A DNA stretch of 64,000 nt from Geothrix oryzae. GTDB lineage: Bacteria; Acidobacteriota; Holophagae; Holophagales; Holophagaceae. This document shows, in pieces, positions 9,868-17,369 of the stretch (positions are counted from its first letter, which is position 1; each line of letters starts with the position of its first letter). The notes under the pieces were generated by a model that had not been told where the DNA came from, did no database searches, and saw nothing but the letters and a program-made list of their open reading frames with translations. Position numbers and translations under genes: made by a program. Location of the stretch: contig NZ_AP027079.1 of the NCBI RefSeq assembly GCF_030295385.1, positions 1,612,001 through 1,676,000 on the forward strand, read 5' to 3'.

Positions 9868-10293
9868 ATGCTCATCTCCCGCGAAATGGTCCTGGATCAG
9901 GACATCGGACTCAACGCCACCCTCTTCGGCGGCGACATGATGTCCCGCATGGACAAGGTGGCCGGGATCACGGCCTCGCTCATGTCCCGGAACCGTCGGT
10001 TCCTCACGGTCAAGGTCTCGGAACTGGTCTTCCACAGCCCGGTGCGGGCCGGGGAGATCATCGAGTTCTACATCGGGATCACCCGGCAGGGGCGCACGAG
10101 CCTCACCCTCCAGCTTGAAGTCCAGGTCTATGAGCCGGTCTCGGATCAGCGCCGGGATGTCACCAGCGGCGAATTCGTGATGGTGGCCGTGGACGAGGCG
10201 CTGCAGCCGGAGCCGATCCTCTGGAAACCGGAGATGGTCCAGGTGGCGGAAGCGGCCCACCGGGCCCGGGAGGGCCGGGCAAAGCGCGCCTGA
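9868..10293 (+). CDS. Acyl-CoA thioesterase, hotdog fold
   Basis: A 141-residue single hotdog-domain protein of the YciA/BFIT-like thioesterase family, which hydrolyses acyl-CoA to free acid and CoA in the cytosol. The pattern NATLFGGDMMSRMDKVAGITA places the conserved Asn and the catalytic Asp (about residue 29) on the hotdog helix, and VKVSELVFHSPVRAGEIIEFY is the typical second strand region. The distance from the sucCD terminator suggests its own promoter. Chain-length preference cannot be told. Confidence 0.82.
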   Translation: MLISREMVLDQDIGLNATLFGGDMMSRMDKVAGITASLMSRNRRFLTVKVSELVFHSPVRAGEIIEFYIGITRQGRTSLTLQLEVQVYEPVSDQRRDVTSGEFVMVAVDEALQPEPILWKPEMVQVAEAAHRAREGRAKRA

Positions 10294-10311
10294 CTCGCGT
10301 ATTCTGGTGCC

Positions 10312-11190
10312 ATGTCAGAGCTCATCAAGGCCCACCTGGATCACCGCCGCGTCTGGCGGGATTTTGACTACTGCTATCCCGTGATCTCGCGGCGCAGCCG
10401 GGGCGTGAGCCTGGGTGTGAACCTCAACCCCGACAAGATCTGCAACTTCGATTGCGTCTACTGCGAGGTGGACCGCCTCACCCCGCCCAAGCGCCGCGAC
10501 CTGGACCTGGATCTGCTCCGGCAGGAGCTCGGCCTGCTGCTGGACTTGGCCACCAGCGGCGAGATCTACGACATCCCCCCCTTCGATTCCGCGCGGCCGG
10601 AGCAGCGGCGCCTCAATGACATCGCGTTCAGCGGCGATGGGGAGCCCACCACGGCTCCAGCCTTCGCCGAGGCTGTGACCTGCGTGGCCGATCTGAAGCG
10701 GGCCCGGGGGCTGGACCTGGTGAAGCTCATCCTCATCACGGATTCCAGCCGCCTCCAGGCCCCGGATGTGGTGCGCGGCCTGGAAGTGCTGATGGCGAAC
10801 CACGGGGAGGTCTGGGCCAAGCTTGACGCGGGCACCGAGGCCTACTACCGGGAGATCTGCCGCAGCCAGGTGCCCTTCGCGCGCATCCTCGACAACCTGC
10901 TGGCCACGGCCCGCCGCTGGCCCATCCTCATCCAGACGCTCTTCCTGAGCTGGAAGGGGCAGGGGCCTTCCGCCGACGAGGTGGAGGCCTACTGCGGGCG
11001 CCTGGAGACGATCCTCGCGCAGGGGGGAAAGCTCCAGGCCATCCAGCTCTACACCGTGGCCCGACCCACGCCTGAACCTGAGGCCCGGCCATTGCCGCGG
11101 CTCGAAATGGACGCCCTGGCCGCCAGCCTGCGGTCCCGGCTGCCGGGCCTCCCGGTGGAGGTCTACTACGGGCCGGAGGAATGGGCCTGA
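10312..11190 (+). CDS. Radical SAM protein
   Basis: A 292-residue protein with the radical SAM cluster motif CNFDCVYC (Cys44, Cys48, Cys51), which binds the [4Fe-4S] cluster that cleaves S-adenosylmethionine. AFSGDGEPTTAPAF corresponds to the SAM-contacting GGE-like strand. The layout is that of stand-alone radical SAM proteins often annotated as wyosine-synthesis- or activase-like, but no auxiliary cluster is visible and the substrate is unknown. A TATTCT at 10300-10305 sits only 6 nt before the ATG, so the mRNA could be leaderless. The stop overlaps the next start (TGATG). Confidence 0.82.
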   Translation: MSELIKAHLDHRRVWRDFDYCYPVISRRSRGVSLGVNLNPDKICNFDCVYCEVDRLTPPKRRDLDLDLLRQELGLLLDLATSGEIYDIPPFDSARPEQRRLNDIAFSGDGEPTTAPAFAEAVTCVADLKRARGLDLVKLILITDSSRLQAPDVVRGLEVLMANHGEVWAKLDAGTEAYYREICRSQVPFARILDNLLATARRWPILIQTLFLSWKGQGPSADEVEAYCGRLETILAQGGKLQAIQLYTVARPTPEPEARPLPRLEMDALAASLRSRLPGLPVEVYYGPEEWA

Positions 11191-12431
11191 TGTCCAGCCC
11201 GCGCCGGGCCGGAGCCGCCCTGGCGGCGGCTGGACTGGTGCTCCTGGCCTCGGCCTGCCGATCCCGGGAGAAGGTCGGGCCATCCCTCCCACCGCCCCCG
11301 CGGATCCGTCTCGTGGCGGTGGGGGACATCCTCATGCACCAGGATGTGAAGGCCGCGGCCGAAGCCCACCCGCAGGGGTACCCGGCCCTGTGGGAGGATC
11401 TGCTGCCGCTGTTCCAGGGGGCCGATGTCGCCTTCGGCAACCTGGAGACGCCCATCGCGCCCAGCACGGGCCGGCCCGGCGTGCCGTTCCAGTTCAACGC
11501 CCCCGCCACCCTCCCGGCGGCCCTGCGGGCGAGCGGGTTCACCGTCCTGTCCACGGCCAACAACCATGCCTTCGACCAGGGGCCGAGGGGCGTGCGGGAA
11601 ACGCTGGAGCGCCTGCGGGCGGAGGCGCTCGTGGCCGTGGGAAGCGGCGAGGACCGGCCCCGGGCCGAGGCGCTGCATGTGATCGAGCGGCAGGGGCTGA
11701 AGGTGGCCTTCCTGGGCTTCACGGATCTCTTCAATGTGGACCTGAACCGCCGGGCTACGGAGCCCTGGGTGCGCCCGCTGGATCTGGAGCCGGCCCTGGC
11801 GGCCGTGCGCGCGGCCCGGGAAAGGGCCGACCTGGTGGTAGTGAGCGTCCACTGGGGGAACGAGTACCAGCGGCAGCCCACGAAGCGGCAGCGGGAGCTC
11901 GCCCGGAAGCTGGTGGAGGCGGGCTGCGATCTCCTGCTGGGCCACCATCCCCATGTGCTGCAGCCCGCGGAGCTGCTGGAAGTGGATGGACGGAAGGCCC
12001 TGGTGGTCTACTCCCTGGGCAACTTCATCAGCAACCAGGACCGCATGTACCGGGCGGACCTGTTTCCGGTGGCGGGGGGTGACAGCCGGGACGGGGCGGC
12101 CCTGCAGGCCGTCTTCGAGCGCCGGCGCCAGACCGACGGCCGGGAGCGGGTGGTGCTGGCGGAAGCGGCCTTCGAGCCCCTGTGGACCGAGAACAACTGG
12201 GGGACACCCGCCACGAAACGCGCGATCCGCGTCATCCGCGTCGCCGCCGCCGAAGCCCGGGCCCGGGCTGAGGTGGACCGGCTCTCCGACCCCCAGGAAG
12301 GGCCCAGGGCCTTGCCCGATGAACCCCTGCGCCGGAAGACCCTGCTCGAAAAGCAGGAGTACCTGCGGACGCTCATCCTTCGCCGGCAGCGCATCGCCGA
12401 GACGCTGGGCGAGGCCTTCGTGGTTCGTTAG
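11190..12431 (+). CDS. CapA family lipoprotein (poly-gamma-glutamate synthesis-like)
   Basis: A 413-residue exported protein of the CapA/PgsA family, a calcineurin-like metallophosphatase fold. A signal peptide ends in the lipobox LLASAC, predicting an envelope lipoprotein. Family motifs occur in order: VAVGDILMH, FGNLETPI, TANNHAFDQG, VVSVHWGNEY, GHHPHVLQP and YSLGNFIS. ATG 11190 is preferred to ATG 11181 because GGAGG at 11175-11179 lies 10 nt before it but only 1 nt before 11181. No capBC polymerase genes are nearby, so poly-glutamate synthesis is not implied. The stop codon TAG is formed by the left end of the adjoining MITE-like element. Confidence 0.85.
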   Translation: MSSPRRAGAALAAAGLVLLASACRSREKVGPSLPPPPRIRLVAVGDILMHQDVKAAAEAHPQGYPALWEDLLPLFQGADVAFGNLETPIAPSTGRPGVPFQFNAPATLPAALRASGFTVLSTANNHAFDQGPRGVRETLERLRAEALVAVGSGEDRPRAEALHVIERQGLKVAFLGFTDLFNVDLNRRATEPWVRPLDLEPALAAVRAARERADLVVVSVHWGNEYQRQPTKRQRELARKLVEAGCDLLLGHHPHVLQPAELLEVDGRKALVVYSLGNFISNQDRMYRADLFPVAGGDSRDGAALQAVFERRRQTDGRERVVLAEAAFEPLWTENNWGTPATKRAIRVIRVAAAEARARAEVDRLSDPQEGPRALPDEPLRRKTLLEKQEYLRTLILRRQRIAETLGEAFVVR

Positions 12432-12698
12432 GGTCTGTTTTCAAATTCCACGGCACCGCGACGAAGGCCATCCGGGATGCACCGCAAGGAAGGGCCCGCA
12501 GGGCGATGGGGTTCATCGTTCAAGGGCCCTGACGCCGCGAGGCGCCCGGATGGCCTCGTCCCGAAGGGCTGGGTGGGCAGCTGTCGCGATGCTGCGTCAG
12601 GCTCCTCGACCTTGGAACCACCAAGGCCTTCGTCGCCTTCCTTGCCTCGCTCGGCTGCCCGCCCAGCGCGGCGTCGCGGAATTTGAAAACAGACCCTA
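12429..12698. mobile_element. 270-bp MITE-like element with 19-bp terminal inverted repeats
   Basis: The two ends are perfect inverted repeats: GGGTCTGTTTTCAAATTCC at 12431-12449 and its complement at 12678-12696, each flanked outward by TA, consistent with a TA target duplication. Inside there is more inverted structure: GCGACGAAGGCC (12458-12469) pairs with 12625-12636, a 16-17 nt segment at 12460-12476 pairs imperfectly with 12545-12560, and CCTTGG/CCAAGG forms a hairpin at 12610-12626. No plausible protein is encoded. The left end supplies the TAG stop of the CapA gene, and the right end supplies the TAG stop of the HD gene on the other strand. Confidence 0.75.
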
Positions 12699-13253
12699 GC
12701 TGAGCCCAAGTTCTTCGCGGTGCTCGTGCAGCACGGCGATGATGCGGGCCAGGTGCTCTTCCTCGGTCCCGCCTCTGGCCTCGATGAGCATGCGGAGGCC
12801 CTCGGCCACCTCGAAGCGATCGACCCCCGCCGCGAAGGCCTTGTCCTTCAGCTTCTTCTTCACGCTCTTCGGCTCCAGGCCCTCGGTGCGCGTGGGACGG
12901 ACGAGCGCGCAGGCCATGACGAAGCCCGTGATCTCATCGGAGGCCAGCAGGGCTTTGTCCAGCAGATGGTCGTAAGGCACGCCCCAGCGGGTGTAGTGGG
13001 CGCTGACAGCATGGGCCAGATCCGTCTCGCCGCGCTCCCGCAACCAGGCCACGATGCGCGTCGGGTGCTCTTCGGGCCAGGTGTCGTAGTCCGCATCGTG
13101 CAGCAGGCCCGCGAGGCCGAAGCGCTCCACATTTTCGCCCAGCCGGCCTGCGAGGTCGCGCATGACCAGCTCCACGGCCCTGGCGTGGATGCGCAGCTTG
13201 GCGGAGGGCGTCCATTCGCAGAGCAGCTGCCAGCCTTCGTCGCGGGTGAGCAT
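12696..13253 (-). CDS. HD domain protein
   Basis: A 185-residue cytosolic protein of the predicted HD-superfamily hydrolases. Metal-ligand candidates are the His of RIHARAV, the HD pair in LLHDADYDTWPEEHP and the later His of VSAHYTRWGVP. Such stand-alone HD proteins are usually phosphohydrolases, but the substrate is unknown. Its last codon and TAG stop lie in the right inverted repeat of the MITE-like element, so its original C-terminus may have been changed by the insertion. It is the last gene of a minus-strand run that includes truA 10 nt upstream. Confidence 0.8.
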   Translation of the reverse strand: MLTRDEGWQLLCEWTPSAKLRIHARAVELVMRDLAGRLGENVERFGLAGLLHDADYDTWPEEHPTRIVAWLRERGETDLAHAVSAHYTRWGVPYDHLLDKALLASDEITGFVMACALVRPTRTEGLEPKSVKKKLKDKAFAAGVDRFEVAEGLRMLIEARGGTEEEHLARIIAVLHEHREELGLS

Positions 13254-13263
13254 CAGGGCATCC

Positions 13264-14094
13264 TCAGGGAATGGAGAGGGTGGGCTTCGGCGGTCCGGGT
13301 TCGGGATCTCCGGGGTAGCGCACGGCCTCCAGGAACAGGCCCGAGGCGGGGGCGGCCTTGGCGCCCCAGTAGAGGTTGGCGGCTTCCGTGGGGTTGCGGA
13401 GGTCCTCCAGCACGCGGCGGGGTTCTTCCTCGCCCAGGGCGCAGGCCACGGAGGCGCCCACCATGCGGCGCACCTGGCGGCGGAAGAAATGGGTGGCCCG
13501 CACCCGCAGCAGGGTGAGGGAGCCGCTATCGACGACCTCGCAGCGGATGATCCGGCTGCGGCCGTCCTCCTCGGGATCCAGATCCGCGAAGGCGCTCACA
13601 TCCAGGTCGCCCTGAAAGGCGCTCCAGGCCTGACTCAATTTCTGGGGATCCAGGCTGCGCTTCACCCACCAGATCCACGGCTTGCCGAAGGCGCTGCGGC
13701 GGTGGCTGATCTGGTACAGGTAGCTGCGGTCCACGGCGTCGTGCCGCGCGTGGAAGCGCGGAGGACAGGACCGCACATCCCGCACGGCGACATCCTGGGG
13801 CAGGGCCGCATCCAGGAGGCGCCGCAACTCGCCGGGGCGCGGGGCGCCCTTGGCTTCCAGGTGGAGGTGGGCGACCTGGCCCAAGGCATGAACGCCCGCA
13901 TCCGTCCGTCCCGCGCCGCCCAAGTAGAGGAGCCGCAGGCCGGCTTCGTGGATGGCGTGCTCCAGGCTCCCGGCCACGGTGCGCACGCCCTCGCGGGACT
14001 GCTTCGGTCCCTGTTTCTGCCAGCCCTGGAAGCGGCTGCCGTCGTACTCCAGCAGGAGCCGGAAAGCGGCGAGGGGAGCGGGTTTCACGGCCAT
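13264..14094 (-). CDS. truA: tRNA pseudouridine(38-40) synthase
   Basis: A 276-residue pseudouridine synthase that modifies positions 38-40 in the anticodon stem-loop of many tRNAs. The catalytic Asp is Asp65 in GGAGRTDAGVHA; LEYDGSRFQGWQ is the family N-terminus, and FFRRQVRRMVGA and the closing FLEAVRYP are typical of TruA. Length is normal. The ATG lies 3 nt after the stop of the receiver gene, implying one transcript. Confidence 0.95.
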   Translation of the reverse strand: MAVKPAPLAAFRLLLEYDGSRFQGWQKQGPKQSREGVRTVAGSLEHAIHEAGLRLLYLGGAGRTDAGVHALGQVAHLHLEAKGAPRPGELRRLLDAALPQDVAVRDVRSCPPRFHARHDAVDRSYLYQISHRRSAFGKPWIWWVKRSLDPQKLSQAWSAFQGDLDVSAFADLDPEEDGRSRIIRCEVVDSGSLTLLRVRATHFFRRQVRRMVGASVACALGEEEPRRVLEDLRNPTEAANLYWGAKAAPASGLFLEAVRYPGDPEPGPPKPTLSIP

Positions 14095-14096
14095 GG

Positions 14097-14495
14097 TCAG
14101 TGTCCGATGACGGCCTTCACCGCCTCGATGAGTGATGCGGGATCATGGATCGGCTTGGCGATGTAGCCTTCCGCGCCGGTCAGTTCCAGGTATTTCTCCC
14201 GGTCCCCGAACATGGCGTGGGCCGTGGCGAGCAGGACGGGAATGTGGCGCGTGGCCGCATCCTGCTTGAGGAGCTGTGTGATGAAGATGCCATCCACCTT
14301 GCGGCCCTCGTAGCTCGAACGGGACAGGCTCACATCCATGATGACCGCCTTCAAATCCGTCTCGCGGGCCAGGCGCAGGATCTCATCCACTTCTTCCGAG
14401 ACGACGACCTCGTAGCCACCCTTTTTTACAAGGACGGTCGAGATGAACTTGATGTTGATGGGGTCGTCCTCAACGAGGAGGATGCGCTCGGACAT
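14097..14495 (-). CDS. Stand-alone response regulator receiver
   Basis: A 132-residue CheY-like receiver without an output domain. Acidic pocket residues Glu9-Asp10-Asp11, the phospho-acceptor Asp54 (VIMD), the switch Thr91 (LLATAHA) and Lys114 (YIAKP) are all present, so phosphorylation should work. No histidine kinase is adjacent; the nearest is about 16 kb away, so its partner is unknown. Acts by protein-protein contact, as no DNA-binding region is present. Confidence 0.9.
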   Translation of the reverse strand: MSERILLVEDDPINIKFISTVLVKKGGYEVVVSEEVDEILRLARETDLKAVIMDVSLSRSSYEGRKVDGIFITQLLKQDAATRHIPVLLATAHAMFGDREKYLELTGAEGYIAKPIHDPASLIEAVKAVIGH

Positions 14496-14526
14496 GTCGG
14501 CCTCGGTGCTTTCAGCCTATCGGCCT

Positions 14527-15378
14527 TCAGCGATAAGTGCCATTTCTTTGCTGGGTTTCCAGGCGCTCCAGCAGGTCGTCGGGCACCTTGAGGCCGCCGC
14601 GCCCACTGCCGAGCCGGAGGCCCGGCTTGTTCCCCCCGTGGTAGTCGCTGCCGCCGGTGACGACCATGCCGAGGCGCGCGGCCAGCGCCACGAAGTATTT
14701 CTGTTCGGCGGCCCGGTACTCGCCGTAATAGCCCTCCAGTCCTTCCAGGCCTTCACGCTGGAGATCCTGCATGGCCTCGTCCCAGCGGAAGCCCCCGTTG
14801 GCGAAGCGGCCGGGATGGGCCACCACGGGCACGCCCCCGGCCTCGCGGATCCAGCGGGCGGCCTCGGCCGGGCTCAGTTCCTCCCGCGGAACGAAGCCGG
14901 GGCATTCATCGCCGATGAGCCGCTCGAAGGCCTCCGGCGCCCGGCGCACGAAGCCCCGCGCGGCGAGGGCCTTGGCGAAATGGACGCGGGAGAGCAGGGG
15001 GGTGTCGGCCTGGGCCTGGATGTCCTCGTAGGTGATGGGGCAGCCCAGCTCCGCCAGGCGCGCGATCATGCGGCGGTTCCGGTCGTCCCGGCGTCCGCGC
15101 AGGTCCTCGAGGCGGGCCTGGAAGCGGGCATCGGCGGGATCCACGAGCAGACCCAGCACATGGAGGGAGCGGCCCAGGAAGTGGCAGCTCAACTCCGTGC
15201 CGACCAGCAGGCGGACCTTCACCTGGGGCTGCATGGCGAGGAGGGCCGGGATGCCGCCCAGGGTGTCGTGATCTGTCAGGCACAGGGCCGTCAGCCTGGC
15301 CTCGTCCGCGAGCAGGGCCAGCCGTTCGGGCGTGTCCGTGCCGTCGGAGTGGAGGGTGTGGCAGTGCAGGTCGATCAT
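14527..15378 (-). CDS. PHP domain phosphoesterase
   Basis: A 283-residue PHP-family metal phosphoesterase. Ligand motifs are DLHCHTLHSDG at the N-terminus, TDHDT, GTELSCHF, VAHPGRF and, late, GSDYHG. The arrangement matches the YciV/RNase AM group, which hydrolyses 3',5'-nucleoside bisphosphates and trims RNA 5' ends; that assignment is by family only. No polymerase domain is attached. It is 31 nt upstream of the receiver gene on the same strand. Confidence 0.87.
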   Translation of the reverse strand: MIDLHCHTLHSDGTDTPERLALLADEARLTALCLTDHDTLGGIPALLAMQPQVKVRLLVGTELSCHFLGRSLHVLGLLVDPADARFQARLEDLRGRRDDRNRRMIARLAELGCPITYEDIQAQADTPLLSRVHFAKALAARGFVRRAPEAFERLIGDECPGFVPREELSPAEAARWIREAGGVPVVAHPGRFANGGFRWDEAMQDLQREGLEGLEGYYGEYRAAEQKYFVALAARLGMVVTGGSDYHGGNKPGLRLGSGRGGLKVPDDLLERLETQQRNGTYR

Positions 15379-15387
15379 CGTCTCGGA

Positions 15388-15696
15388 TCAGGAAGGGGGC
15401 GGCGCCAGGCTCTTGTTGGCCCGGTAAAGGGCGGCCAGCAGCACAGCGACGGCCTGGAAAAGCTCGGGGGGGATGAGGCGGTCCAGGTCCAACGGTTCGA
15501 GGGCGGCCAGCAGGTCGGGATCTTTGGAGACCATGACGCCGTGCTGCTTCGCCAGCTCCAGGATGCGTTCCGCCAGGAGCCCCTGGCCTTTGGCCACCAG
15601 ACGGGGCGCCGCGTCCTGGAAGGGCGCCTCCGGCCGGTACCGCAAGGCGGCGGCGCGAGGGCGGGAGGATCCGGGACGGGCGGCTGGGCGAGCCAT
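15388..15696 (-). CDS. FlhB-like C-terminal domain protein (FlhX type)
   Basis: A 102-residue protein equal to the cytoplasmic C-terminal domain of the flagellar export switch FlhB but without its membrane part (ALRYRPEAPFQDAAPRLVAKG, AERILELAKQHGV, IPPELFQAVAVLLAALY). The autocleavage motif NPTH of true FlhB is absent: the sequence begins just where the cleaved fragment would. FlhX proteins of this kind replace the FlhB C-terminal fragment in some bacteria. An ATG at 15765 would extend it into the stop of the glycosyltransferase gene; ATG 15696 is preferred. No other flagellar gene is in the window. Confidence 0.78.
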   Translation of the reverse strand: MARPAARPGSSRPRAAALRYRPEAPFQDAAPRLVAKGQGLLAERILELAKQHGVMVSKDPDLLAALEPLDLDRLIPPELFQAVAVLLAALYRANKSLAPPPS

Positions 15697-15718
15697 GGTC
15701 CCTGATCGGAAGCCGGGG

Positions 15719-17245
15719 CTACTGAACGAAGTTCGCGGCGCTCTGGGCGTCGTCGGCAGGTTCATCCATGGCCAGGCGCCGGAACAGTTTCACATCGGCC
15801 AGGGAGAGGATGCTCATGTAGGAGAAGCCGCTGAAGAAGAGCCAGAGGAAGGGCACCGAGGCCCACTTGCGGATCCAGATGGCCACGAGGACGGCCGCGA
15901 AGTAGTAGATCGCGAAGCCCAGCTCCAGGAAGGTCATGAGGCTCTTGGGCACCTTGTAGGCCCGCTTGGTGACCGTCTTGCCGGTGGCATCCACGCCGTA
16001 CTTGGGGGTGCGCTTGAACTCCTTGTCGTCGGTGAAGAAGCCCTCCAGCACAGCCTTGGCCTGGTTCAGGGCGAGGCCGATGCCCAGGCCCATGAGGCCG
16101 GGGATGTACTTCAGGCGGGACTGCCAGCCGGTGTTGTCCGTCAGCTCCTTCTGGGAGAGGCCGAAGTAGAGGCCCACGCTCACCGCGTTCAGCAGGAAGA
16201 AGGGGCCATCCGTGAGCAGCAGGACATGCACGGGGGTGCCGGCCCGGAAGATCATGGCGGGCACCATGATGACGGAGAGCACGACCATCAGCATGTAGTT
16301 GCAGTTGGCCGTGAGGTGGAACCAGCACTCCAGTTTGGTGTGCAGGCTCTCGTTCGATTTCCAGATGGTCTTCATGAGCTTGCGGATGACCTGGGCGTTG
16401 CCCTTGGCCCAGCGGTGCTGCTGGCTCTTGAAGGCATTGACCTCCACGGGCAGCTCGGCGGGAACGACGAGGTCCTTGAGGTAGACACCCTTCCAGCCCT
16501 TGAGCTGGGCGCGGTAGGACAGATCGGCATCCTCGGTGATGGTGTCGTGCTCCCAACCGCCCGCATCGGCGATGGCGGCGACGCGCCACATGCCGGCGGT
16601 GCCGCTGAAGTTGAAGAAGGCGTGGGAGCGGTGGCGGGCCGTGTGCTCGAAGACGAAGTGGCCGTCGAGGAGGATCGCCTGCACCTGGGTGAGGAGGGAG
16701 AACTCGCGGTTCAGGTGGGCCCAGCAACCCTGGACGAAGGCCACCTTCTCGTCGGCGAAGTGGGGCACGGCTTTGCGCAGGAAGTCTTCCGTGGGGAGGA
16801 AGTCGGCGTCGAACATGGCCACCAGCTCGCCCTTGGCGACCTTGAGGCCTTCGGAAAGCGCGCCGGCCTTGAAGCCCGTGCGGTCCGTGCGATGGAGGTA
16901 GTGGATGTCGAAGCCGAGGGCCTTGTAGCGGTCCACCACGGCGCTGGCGACCTTGACGGTATCGTCCGTGGAATCGTCCAGCACCTGGATCTCGAGCTTC
17001 TCCTTGGGCCAGTCCATCTTCACGACATGGTCCATGAGGCGCTCGATGACATTCATCTCGTTGAACACCGCCAGCTGCACCGTGACCACCGGCAGGTAGT
17101 TCTCGTCGCCCTTGGGCTGGGGAACCTCATTCTTGTGGCGGTAGTAGAGCAGCAGCATCCAGAGGCGATGCGCCCCGTAGATGCTCAGGATGGTGAGCAG
17201 CGTGAAGTAGGTGCCGAGCACGATGGTCTTGACGACTTCCATCAC
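15719..17245 (-). CDS. Membrane glycosyltransferase family 2, cellulose/mannan-synthase-like
   Basis: A 508-residue inner-membrane processive-type GT2. An N-terminal membrane helix precedes the catalytic domain with LDDSTDDT, the DxD motif FDADF, the catalytic TEDADLSYR and the QHRWAKG (QxxRW) motif; about four C-terminal helices follow. The closest named relatives are bacterial cellulose-synthase-like and beta-mannan-synthase-like enzymes, but no PilZ domain or Bcs partner gene is present, so the polymer is unknown. On its strand an upstream TATAAG (within 17270-17290) may be its -10. It is divergent from the PEGA kinase. Confidence 0.85.
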   Translation of the reverse strand: MMEVVKTIVLGTYFTLLTILSIYGAHRLWMLLLYYRHKNEVPQPKGDENYLPVVTVQLAVFNEMNVIERLMDHVVKMDWPKEKLEIQVLDDSTDDTVKVASAVVDRYKALGFDIHYLHRTDRTGFKAGALSEGLKVAKGELVAMFDADFLPTEDFLRKAVPHFADEKVAFVQGCWAHLNREFSLLTQVQAILLDGHFVFEHTARHRSHAFFNFSGTAGMWRVAAIADAGGWEHDTITEDADLSYRAQLKGWKGVYLKDLVVPAELPVEVNAFKSQQHRWAKGNAQVIRKLMKTIWKSNESLHTKLECWFHLTANCNYMLMVVLSVIMVPAMIFRAGTPVHVLLLTDGPFFLLNAVSVGLYFGLSQKELTDNTGWQSRLKYIPGLMGLGIGLALNQAKAVLEGFFTDDKEFKRTPKYGVDATGKTVTKRAYKVPKSLMTFLELGFAIYYFAAVLVAIWIRKWASVPFLWLFFSGFSYMSILSLADVKLFRRLAMDEPADDAQSAANFVQ

Positions 17246-17369
17246 GGAATAAACCTCCCACAGCCCAGGTCAGTGGGCCTGCTTATAGTCTGGCAGGGAC
17301 GCTGGGAAAATCCACGAAAAACCTAACAATCTACCGCTTCATCTCCGATGGGTTCGGTAGGATGCTGAC

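Noticed and set aside
12428-12709. Small open frames on both strands inside the 270-bp element
   Set aside because: Their start and end residues are set by the inverted repeats; no family or ribosome site is evident.
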